A stretch of 64,000 nt of DNA from Paracoccus xiamenensis (GTDB lineage Bacteria; Pseudomonadota; Alphaproteobacteria; Rhodobacterales; Rhodobacteraceae), in the NCBI RefSeq assembly GCF_011308835.1, contig NZ_JAAOHY010000001.1:1178001-1242000 (forward strand). The letters run 5' to 3'. Each line of letters begins with the position of its first letter. The stretch's first letter is position 1. The notes below the pieces were generated by a model. That model was given only the letters and a program-made list of their open reading frames with translations, was not told where the DNA came from and did not search any database. This document shows positions 57,522-64,000 of the stretch, in pieces. Made by a program: the position numbers and the translations under genes.

Positions 57522-58924
57522 TTCCGGGCCTCCTTCTGCTGGCGCTCATATTGGTCCATGAAGCTGCGGGCTGCGGGGGCGGGCAGATCGCGGGTGGCGG
57601 TCCAACCGCCCGCCAGCGGCAGCTTGCGGATCCAGCCGCGCCCGAACAGCCGCAGCACCGGCAGCGCCATCCGCGTGCCCATCCGGTACAGCCTCGGCCT
57701 GCACGCCGCAAAGCCCCACAGGCCCAGCCCATAACGCACCGGCTTTTCCACCAGCCCCTCGTCCCATGTCCGCAGGCGCCATGCTTTCAGCAGCGTTTTC
57801 AGGGGGATGCGGACCGGACAGACCTCCTCGCAGCGGCCATTCATGGTGCAGGCATGGGGCAGATCGCGGCTTTGCGCCAGACCGTCCAGAACCGGGGTCA
57901 GCACCGCGCCCATCGGGCCGGGATAGGTGCCGCCGTAAGCGTGGCCGCCGATCTGGCGATAGACGACGCAATGGTTCATGCAGGCCCCGCAGCGGATGCA
58001 GCGCAGCATCTGGCGGAACTCGTCCCCCACCATGCGCGCGCGGCCGTTGTCGACCAGAACGATGTGCATCTCCTCGGGCCCGTCGGCATCGCCCGCGCGC
58101 CGGGGGCCGCAGTGAAACGTCGTGTATTGCGTGACCTCGCCCCCCGTGGCCGAGCGCACCAGCACCCGCAAAAGCGCCATCGCGTGATCGGTCGAGGGGA
58201 CGATCTTTTCGATCCCGGCGGTCACGATATGGACGCGCGGCGGCGTGGTGGACAGTTCGGCATTGCCTTCGTTGGTGACCGTGCAGGTGGCGCCGGTATC
58301 TGCGACCAGAAAATTCGCGCCCGATATCCCGACATCGGCGGCCAGAAACTTTTCGCGCAGCACCCGCCGCGCCGACGCTACCATCGACGCCGCGTCATCC
58401 GCATCGGGCGGCGGGTGATGGTCCTTGAAGAACAGCGCCGCCACATCCTCTCGCGTGCGGTGCATGGCGGGCCAGATGATATGGCTGGGGCGCTCATGGG
58501 CGAGCTGGATGATATGCTCGGCCAGGTCGGTTTCCACCCGCTCGATCCCGGCATCGTCAAGGGCGTGCGGCAGGCCGATTTCCTCGCCCAGCATGGATTT
58601 GGCGCGGGTGACGATCTTCGCCCCTGCATCCGAGCAGATCCTGCTGACGATAGCGGCGGCCTCGGCGGCGTCGCGCGCCCAATGAACCTGCGCGCCCGCA
58701 GCGGTGGCATTCTGTTCAAACGCGATCAGATAATGGTCGAGATTGGCGATCACGTGGTCCTTGATCGCCGCCGCCCGTGCCCGCGCGGCCTGAAATTCGG
58801 GGAAGGCATCGACCGCCGCCGCGCGCTTGGTTTCCGCCGTGCCGGTGGTGCGATCGATGGCGGTTTTCAGGTTCGCGTCCGCCAGCGCATCATGGGCGCG
58901 GGTCTTGAAGGCAGCGTCGGCCAT
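57518..58924 (-). CDS. lutB: L-lactate utilisation iron-sulphur protein LutB
   Basis: A 468-residue LUD protein with a ferredoxin module. ISGANFLVADTGATCTVTNEGN marks the LUD part; two [4Fe-4S] sets follow, CIRCGACMNHC near residue 300 and CTMNGRCEEVCP near 350. The start MADAAFKTRAHDAL at 58924 shares a base with the lutA stop (TGATG), so the in-frame ATG at 59041, inside lutA, is rejected. Confidence 0.94.
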   Translation of the reverse strand: MADAAFKTRAHDALADANLKTAIDRTTGTAETKRAAAVDAFPEFQAARARAAAIKDHVIANLDHYLIAFEQNATAAGAQVHWARDAAEAAAIVSRICSDAGAKIVTRAKSMLGEEIGLPHALDDAGIERVETDLAEHIIQLAHERPSHIIWPAMHRTREDVAALFFKDHHPPPDADDAASMVASARRVLREKFLAADVGISGANFLVADTGATCTVTNEGNAELSTTPPRVHIVTAGIEKIVPSTDHAMALLRVLVRSATGGEVTQYTTFHCGPRRAGDADGPEEMHIVLVDNGRARMVGDEFRQMLRCIRCGACMNHCVVYRQIGGHAYGGTYPGPMGAVLTPVLDGLAQSRDLPHACTMNGRCEEVCPVRIPLKTLLKAWRLRTWDEGLVEKPVRYGLGLWGFAACRPRLYRMGTRMALPVLRLFGRGWIRKLPLAGGWTATRDLPAPAARSFMDQYERQQKEARK

Positions 58925-59679
58925 CACGCCTCCTCGCCGATTGCGGGGCCGTCGGCCATGCCGGCCAGCACCTCTGCAGTGTGAAAACAGCGGGTCTTTG
59001 CGCCTTCGCGATGCAGGCGGCCGGCCATGTTCATCAGGCAACCCAGATCGCCCGCCAGCAGCAGCTCGGCACCGGTCTCGACGATATTCGCGGATTTTTC
59101 CGAGACGATGGCGGTCGAGATCTCGGGGTATTTGACGCAGAAGGTGCCGCCAAATCCGCAGCAGACATTGGCGCCTTTCAGCGGCCGCATCTCCAGCCCG
59201 TCGACGCCGTCCAGCAGGGCGCGGGGCTGGCCCTCAACCCCCAATTCGCGCAGGCCCGAGCAGCTGTCGTGATAGGTGGCCGAGGCGTCAAGCCGGACGC
59301 CCTGCGGCTGCCAGCCCATCACATCATACAGAAACCCGAGTATTTCGAATGACTTGCCCGCAAGATCTTCTGCACGCCGGCGCCATGACGCGTCGTCCAT
59401 CAGGCTCGGATAGGATCGGATCTGACCAACGCAGGACCCGGACGGCGCAACCAGATAGTCATAACCTTCGAACGCCGCGATCACCTGTTTCGCCAGCGCC
59501 GCAGCGCCCCGCTTGTCGCCGCTGTTGCCGGCGGGCTGGCCGCAGCAGGTCTGGGCGCGCGGCACCTCGACCCTGCAGCCGGCCTGTTCCAGCAGCTTGA
59601 TCGTCGCAAAGCCGATTTGCGGCCGCATCGCGTCGACCAGGCAGGTCACGAAAAGGCCGACTTTCGGGGGCTGGGTCAT
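58924..59679 (-). CDS. lutA: L-lactate utilisation Cys-rich protein LutA
   Basis: A 251-residue protein with two CCG domains (AQTCCGQPAGNSGD and ANVCCGFGGTFCVKYP), which in this family bind Fe-S clusters or pass electrons (as in GlcF and heterodisulfide reductase). First gene of lutABC. No lldP permease or lutR regulator adjoins it. Confidence 0.94.
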   Translation of the reverse strand: MTQPPKVGLFVTCLVDAMRPQIGFATIKLLEQAGCRVEVPRAQTCCGQPAGNSGDKRGAAALAKQVIAAFEGYDYLVAPSGSCVGQIRSYPSLMDDASWRRRAEDLAGKSFEILGFLYDVMGWQPQGVRLDASATYHDSCSGLRELGVEGQPRALLDGVDGLEMRPLKGANVCCGFGGTFCVKYPEISTAIVSEKSANIVETGAELLLAGDLGCLMNMAGRLHREGAKTRCFHTAEVLAGMADGPAIGEEA

Positions 59680-59740
59680 CTGGCGTCCTCGGCTGGATCA
59701 GCAGAGCCTGCCGGAAAACGCCACCGGGTTCAACGGGGCG

Positions 59741-60328
59741 CTAGAGGTCCAGCCGGCCCCGATCGCCTGCGGCAAATCGGCGCAGGACCGCCGGATAGAG
59801 CCGGTGTTCCTGCACCAGCACCCGCGCCGCCAGATCCCCGGGCGTGTCACCTGGCAAAACCGGCACCCGCGCCTGTCCCAGGATCGGCCCGGCATCGAGA
59901 TCGGCGGTGACTTCGTGAACCGTCGCACCGGCCTCGGCATCGCCAGCTTCAATAGCGCGGGCATGGGTATTCAGGCCCGGATATTTCGGCAGCAGCGAGG
60001 GGTGGATGTTCAACATCCGGCCTTCGTAATGGCGCACGAAATCAGGGGTCAGGATGCGCATGAAACCGGCGAGCGCCAGAATGTCGGGCTGCACGGCATC
60101 CAGCTGGCGGATCAACTCGGCCTCGAACGCGGCGCGGTCGCGCTCGAAGGGGCGGTGATCCACGGCAAAGGTGTCGACGCCCAAAGCGGCGGCCTTGGCC
60201 AGCCCGCCGGCATTCGGGTCATTGGCGCCAACCAGCACCGCGCGTGCCGGGTGGTCGCCGGCCATGCTTTCCAGCAGGCGGACCATGTTCGATCCGCCCC
60301 CCGAAATCAGAACTGCGACCCGTTTCAC
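59741..60328 (-). CDS. purN: Phosphoribosylglycinamide formyltransferase
   Basis: Transfers a formyl group from 10-formyl-THF to GAR, the third step of purine synthesis. The 195-residue protein shows [12 protein letters not shown] at the N-terminus and the active-site [22 protein letters not shown] with the catalytic His, then a C-terminal Asp in [14 protein letters not shown] overlaps the purM stop (four bases). Confidence 0.95.
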   Translation of the reverse strand: MKRVAVLISGGGSNMVRLLESMAGDHPARAVLVGANDPNAGGLAKAAALGVDTFAVDHRPFERDRAAFEAELIRQLDAVQPDILALAGFMRILTPDFVRHYEGRMLNIHPSLLPKYPGLNTHARAIEAGDAEAGATVHEVTADLDAGPILGQARVPVLPGDTPGDLAARVLVQEHRLYPAVLRRFAAGDRGRLDL

Positions 60329-61371
60329 GCGAGCGTGCCGCTGTAGCGCACCCCCTGCCCCGGCACCACATGGCCAAGCGGCACGACCGTCTCGCCCATC
60401 TGGCCCAGCAATCCGGCGAGGTCTTCAGCGCGGGTGGCATCCACCACCAGCACCATGCCGATGCCGCAGTTGAAGGTCTTCAGCATCTCGGGCGTGGTCA
60501 CGCCGCCCGCCTCGGCCAGCCATTTGAAGACCGGGGGCAGCGCCCATGCGCCAAGGTCGATTTCCGCGCCGAGCCCTTCGGGCAGGACGCGGGGCAGGTT
60601 CTCGGTCAAGCCGCCGCCGGTGATATGGGCAAGGCCGTGCACGCCGCCCGCCCGGATCGCCGCCAGCGCCGGCTGCACGTAAAGCCGCGTCGGCACCAGC
60701 AGCGCCTGCCCCAGCGTCGCCTCAGCGAAGGGTGCAGCGTCATTCCAGCCCAGGCCCGCCGCCTCGGCCACGCGGCGCACCAGCGAAAAGCCGTTGGAAT
60801 GCACCCCGTCCGAGGTCAGCCCCAGCAGCACATCACCATCCGCGACGCCCTTCGGCAGATCCGCGCCCCGTTCCATCGCGCCCACGGCAAAGCCGGCAAG
60901 GTCGAAATCGCCATCGTGATACATGCCCGGCATTTCCGCCGTCTCGCCCCCGATCAGCGCACAGCCAGACCGACGGCAGCCCTCGGCGATGCCATTGACG
61001 ACGCGGGCGCCTTCATCCACGGACAGCTTGCCGGTGGCGAAATAATCAAGGAAAAACAGCGGCTCGGCGCCTTGGCAGACCAGATCGTTGACGCACATGG
61101 CCACGAGATCGATGCCGAGGCCGTCCAGCTCGCCCGTATCAATCCCGATGCGCAGCTTGGTGCCCACGCCATCGGTCGCAGCGACGAGGATCGGATCGCT
61201 GTAGCCCGCGGCCTTCAGGTCGAACAGCGCCCCGAACCCGCCCAGACCCGACATGGTGCCGGGCCGCTTGGTGGCGGCAGCGGCGGGCTTGATCCGCTCG
61301 ACCAGTTCATTGCCCGCGTCAATATCGACGCCTGCATCCGCATAGGAAAGCCCCTTGCGCCTCTCGACCAT
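60325..61371 (-). CDS. purM: Phosphoribosylformylglycinamidine cyclo-ligase
   Basis: Closes the imidazole ring of AIR in purine synthesis. 348 residues, standard. [15 protein letters not shown] near the start and [23 protein letters not shown] and [21 protein letters not shown] are diagnostic. ATG 61371 ([14 protein letters not shown]) is preferred over an upstream in-frame ATG at 61452 that lies in the divergent promoter region. In operon with purN. Confidence 0.96.
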   Translation of the reverse strand: MVERRKGLSYADAGVDIDAGNELVERIKPAAAATKRPGTMSGLGGFGALFDLKAAGYSDPILVAATDGVGTKLRIGIDTGELDGLGIDLVAMCVNDLVCQGAEPLFFLDYFATGKLSVDEGARVVNGIAEGCRRSGCALIGGETAEMPGMYHDGDFDLAGFAVGAMERGADLPKGVADGDVLLGLTSDGVHSNGFSLVRRVAEAAGLGWNDAAPFAEATLGQALLVPTRLYVQPALAAIRAGGVHGLAHITGGGLTENLPRVLPEGLGAEIDLGAWALPPVFKWLAEAGGVTTPEMLKTFNCGIGMVLVVDATRAEDLAGLLGQMGETVVPLGHVVPGQGVRYSGTLA

Positions 61372-61544
61372 CGCGATCCCCTTTTGGCCCCAAGGGCCCC
61401 TCGTGCTGAATTCGCCCCCCCGATAACGCAAGGGCCGCGCGCTGGCAATCACGGAAGGGGGGATCGGGCGGTCTTGCGGTCCTGACTTCCGATCTAGGTC
61501 ACCGGGGTTCGGTTGCGCCCCCTCGCAATCGCAGCAGCAGACGC

Positions 61545-61573
61545 TTGACCCTGCCCCTTGCGCTGACTAGTCA
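61545..61573 (+). promoter_or_regulatory. Candidate promoter of the tRNA gene
   Basis: TTGACC and TAGTCA with an exact 17-base spacer, 18 bases before the tRNA 5' end. Strong -35 and moderate -10 match. Confidence 0.55.
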
Positions 61574-61590
61574 GGCAGGGACTGTTGGAC

Positions 61591-61666
61591 GGGCCTGTAG
61601 CTCAATGGTCAGAGCAGGGCGCTCATAACGCCTTGGTTGGGGGTTCGAGTCCCTCCGGGCCTACCA
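61591..61666 (+). tRNA. tRNA with CAT anticodon, probably Ile2 (lysidine type), CCA encoded
   Basis: A full cloverleaf is visible: acceptor GGGCCTG, D arm GCTC/GAGC, anticodon loop CTCATAA giving CAT, T arm GGGGG-TTCGAGT-CCCTC, and encoded CCA at 61664-61666. Elongator Met and Ile2 share this anticodon. The GAGCAGG and CTTGGTTG segments look more like known Ile2 genes. The 3' end faces an integrase gene 8 bases on and is the likely attachment site of the element to the right. Confidence 0.9.
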
Positions 61667-61673
61667 AACGACA

Positions 61674-62825
61674 TTATTTATCCTTTTCCTTCAGTATCTT
61701 ACCTGATTTTCTGGCGAACCTTGCAGGGTTGTTCGCCAGAATTCGTTCCTGATTTCCCCCGCTGGGAAGGCTTTCAATCGCTGAATCGGCCTTGGCCTTG
61801 CGATTGTATTTGTCGATGTATTTCTGCGCCTCTTTCAGGTCGTGATGTCCGCTGACCGCCATCACCTTGAATACGTCGCCCTCAATCTCCGCGATGCGGC
61901 GGCAGATCGCCTTGCGCAGCCCATGCGATGAACAGTTCGGCAACCCCGCTTTATCGCACCAGCCCCGCATGGACGAACCCAGACCGGCGGCGGTTCGCGC
62001 CCTGCCCTTCGCCGTTTCAAGGAAAGTGAAGGCATCAGCCGACACATGGGAAAGCGTCTCTGCCAGATAGGAATGGATCGGGATATCGACTTCGAAGCCG
62101 TCCGGGTTTTTCTTCGTTTTGCGGCGGCGGTAGACGATCCTGCCGTCTCGGATGTGACCTTTGCCCATCCTGACGGCATCACACTTCGCCGCGCCGGTAT
62201 AGAGCATCAGCGTCATGCATAGGTGCGCCGGGGTTCCGATCTCGTGGACCTCATAGAAACGGGCGATCTCGCCCTCGTCCCATGAATGGAAGCCGTCCGG
62301 GTTCGTCGGATACCGCTTCACGCCCTTGACCGGGTTGTCGGTGCGCCATTCCAACTCGATCGCCAGGTCCATCATCTGCGACAGGCGCTTCAACGTCTTG
62401 TTCGCCTGCTGACGCGTCTCGGCCATTTCGGCCTTTATCTCCAGCACGTGGCGGCGGCGCATATGCGAAATGCTCTTGGCGCCGTGCTTGATGCGCAGCG
62501 GCTCGATTACCGCTCGATAGTCCGCTGCCGTGCTGTCCGCGACAGTCGGCAGGTGCATCTTTTAGAATTTCACGACCAGATCGTTGAAGCTGCCGGGTAT
62601 TGCCCGTGACGCTCCGGCCTTTTCGACCCTGTTGCCGTTCTCGGCCTCGGCATAGCGGCGCTGAAATTCCTCGCTGCCCCATTCCGTGCCGAGTTCAACC
62701 GACCGCCCCTTGTGCCGATACCGCCAGCGACGTTTCCCGTGCCTGTCAGAGTAGGAGCGCGCCCGTGGAAACCGATCAGCCCTCTTCACCATGTCAATCC
62801 CAATCGTTTGCCGCTTTCGCCCCAT
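61674..62825 (-). pseudogene. int: Tyrosine-recombinase integrase interrupted by one in-frame stop
   Basis: A continuous 384-codon frame that would encode a phage/island integrase but is broken by TAA at 62562-62564 (after FNDLVVKF, before KMHLPTVADST). The first 87 codons carry the basic arm-binding part (RWRYRHKGRSVELG). The rest has the core-binding and catalytic domains: SHGLRKAICRR (His-x-x-Arg) and SGHHDLKEAQKYIDKY (His and nucleophile Tyr). The first catalytic Arg, expected after TGA, reads TGAAKCDAV. The nonsense and the lost Arg suggest an inactive integrase. It points toward the tRNA. Confidence 0.85.
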
Positions 62826-62838
62826 CGCAGCCGTCAGT

Positions 62839-62961
62839 TTAGACTACGATCCTGCCGTCGCGGCCTATCTCGACACGACCTACCCGCAAACCAGCCGCAA
62901 CCACGCCCTTAGCTGCGCGGGTTACGTCTACCTGTTTGAAGTTTGCGCGTTGTCCTGACAT
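62839..62961 (-). CDS. Small hypothetical protein upstream of the integrase
   Basis: Forty codons (MSGQRANFKQVDVTRAAKGV to GRVEIGRDGRIVV), 13 bases before the integrase start and in the same orientation. AAAAGG lies about 10 bases before the ATG. The frame is open a further 25 codons upstream (QYLSSRGQALAIILAADNKK) without an ATG. The amphipathic V-T-R-A-x-K-G-x-x-A-A-G and R-V-E-I-x-x-D-G-R-I-V-V pattern resembles short proteins often found next to integrases in alphaproteobacterial prophages. Function unknown, possibly a directionality or DNA-binding factor. Confidence 0.6.
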   Translation of the reverse strand: MSGQRANFKQVDVTRAAKGVVAAGLRVGRVEIGRDGRIVV

Positions 62962-63257
62962 TTGCTGCGGCCTTTTCTTGTTATCCGCTGCCAGAATGAT
63001 AGCCAGCGCCTGCCCCCGGGAGCTAAGGTACTGCGGTTGATAACTGTGGAGAACTTACAGAAATTTTCCGTACGTCATTGTATAAGTGATACTTTTCTTC
63101 TATTTTTGCCCCGATCGAAAAACAGAGCGGGGCGTGCCGCCCCTGCACCCCTGCAACTCCCTTCAACTAACCAAAGGCAGCTAAGCAAGCCAACCACCGC
63201 CTCATCAGCCATCCCCCGGCCGCTTACTGCACGAGCGCGGCCCTCCTCAACAGGTGA
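62962..63257. other. Non-coding gap with AT-rich core in the integrated element
   Basis: About 300 bases. The part near 63050-63125 is far more AT-rich than the rest of the window and contains the small palindrome GTATAAGTGATAC (63080-63092), so it may be an operator-promoter region for the minus-strand integrase module. No gene recognised. Confidence 0.35.
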
Positions 63258-63677
63258 CTACCCTCCGACCCGGAAACGGCGCCGCCGCTGCGTGGAAGGT
63301 CGCCACTTTGACCTGTCACTCGACCGCCGGAGCCGAACGATCCGCGCACCGTCCGGACGATCACGGCACAGATCGGCAGCAACATGGCAGGGCGGCGCAG
63401 GAACGGGCAGATAGTCATTACCGACCGCAGACAGGCGCGGGTTCAGCCTCGGCCAGTCCGGCCCCGGCCCCGCCGATAAGGGAAGCCAGCCTTTCCAGCC
63501 GCCGTGATGTGGTTCGCAGGTCTTCATATACCGGACCTGTGAGCCGTCAGACGATTGCGTCTCAACCGCCACTATCGGCCCCGCCGTCACCAAGGCCGCG
63601 ACTGCCGCCGCCCGTGCGACAGCAGGACCCGCGACGATGGCGGCGACGATCCCCACGGTTGTTCTCAAATTTCGCAT
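63258..63677 (-). CDS. Hypothetical exported or membrane protein of the integrated element
   Basis: A 139-codon frame starting MRNLRTTVGIVAAIVAGPAVARAAAV, an Ala-rich hydrophobic start like a signal peptide, with an excellent AGGAGG site 9 bases before the ATG. After about residue 47 (VETQSSDGS) the frame becomes Pro- and Arg-rich and less gene-like. A different frame there reads VYEDLRTTSRRLERLASLIGG, a good amphipathic helix ending at a TAA, so a frameshift near 63540 is possible. I do not recognise a family. Confidence 0.4.
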   Translation of the reverse strand: MRNLRTTVGIVAAIVAGPAVARAAAVAALVTAGPIVAVETQSSDGSQVRYMKTCEPHHGGWKGWLPLSAGPGPDWPRLNPRLSAVGNDYLPVPAPPCHVAADLCRDRPDGARIVRLRRSSDRSKWRPSTQRRRRFRVGG

Positions 63678-64000
63678 GTGCCTTACCTCCTCAACCGGCC
63701 AGACCGACGACAACAACCAAAGCACCGAGACCCGCCAGCATCGCAACGTCATGGAGCGAGGACGATAACGGGCAGGTTGTCCAGGACAGATAGAGCCTCA
63801 ATTGCCGCAACGGCGAAATTCCAGAATATTCTGATACATTCAGCCCGCGCATTCGATAATCCGTCGCTACGCTGACAATAGACTCCTCCGGCCATTCCGA
63901 ATCGGACTATCTGTTCCGGATTTTGCCGTCCGGGTCCAGTGCAGCACAAATATCAATTGCCTCGCGGAAAACCGTCTTCGGACTTGACTTTCGGCGCGCA
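63678..64000. other. Right window edge, no confident gene
   Basis: A minus-strand frame ending at 63749 (possible start 63895, tail FAVAAIEALSVLDNLPVIVLAP) and a 16-codon tail ending VVVVGLAG just before the AGGAGG site could be small membrane genes in one unit with the gene to the left. Neither has a clear start site. Likely part of the integrated element, which continues beyond the window. Confidence 0.25.

Noticed and set aside
63080..63092. GTATAAGTGATAC as a phage repressor operator
   Set aside because: The palindrome is short, single-copy in the visible sequence and no repressor gene is seen, so only noted as AT-rich regulatory potential.

Overview
The window is high-GC alphaproteobacterial DNA, most likely from the Rhodobacteraceae and close to Paracoccus. 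The grounds are an F1-only atpHAGDC operon, periplasmic (nap) and assimilatory (nas) nitrate reductase clusters, sqdB, and the codon use. No rRNA or CRISPR array was seen. There is one tRNA.

Layout. 1-6.3 kb is housekeeping: the 5' part of comEC (-), gltX, gltA, a DUF1284 protein, bioY (-), an SDR protein and an H-type lectin protein (-). 6.4-11.3 kb is the F1 ATP synthase operon (-), with a promoter candidate upstream and a strong terminator downstream. 11.6-15.9 kb holds a methyltransferase (-), gloB and clpA; clpA ends at an unusually long perfect hairpin. 16.3-22.0 kb is a histidine-utilisation (hut) locus in which every gene is broken: hutF frameshifted, hutI frameshifted plus nonsense, hutH nonsense plus large deletion into hutG, hutG 3' deleted into hutU, hutU frameshifted, hutD frameshifted and 3' truncated. 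The divergent operator-like palindrome is still there. 22.2-27.0 kb is an intact napEFDABC cluster with a perfect FNR-type box upstream. 27.3-29.3 kb is a TonB-dependent receptor.

29.4-42.4 kb is glycogen metabolism: an alpha-glucosidase (-) diverging from glgP-glgB-glgC-glgA-glgX-pgm, tightly overlapped and closed by a terminator. 42.5-54.8 kb is nitrate assimilation: nasT-nasS (sensor and antiterminator), then a leader with two AACGTC hexaloop hairpins and a terminator, then nrtABCD (ABC uptake), nirBD (nitrite reductase), nirC (nitrite channel) and nasA (nitrate reductase). Together they take up nitrate, reduce it to ammonium and switch the operon at RNA level. 54.8-61.4 kb holds a TRIC-family membrane protein, sqdB, lutABC (L-lactate oxidation) and purMN.

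61.6-64.0 kb is the edge of an integrated element: a CAT-anticodon tRNA, then a tyrosine integrase pointing at the tRNA and interrupted by one in-frame TAA, a 40-codon gene upstream of it, and poorly conserved sequence to the window end. The most striking observations are the wholesale decay of hut beside intact neighbours, the dual-hexaloop NasT leader, and the broken integrase with its mini-gene.
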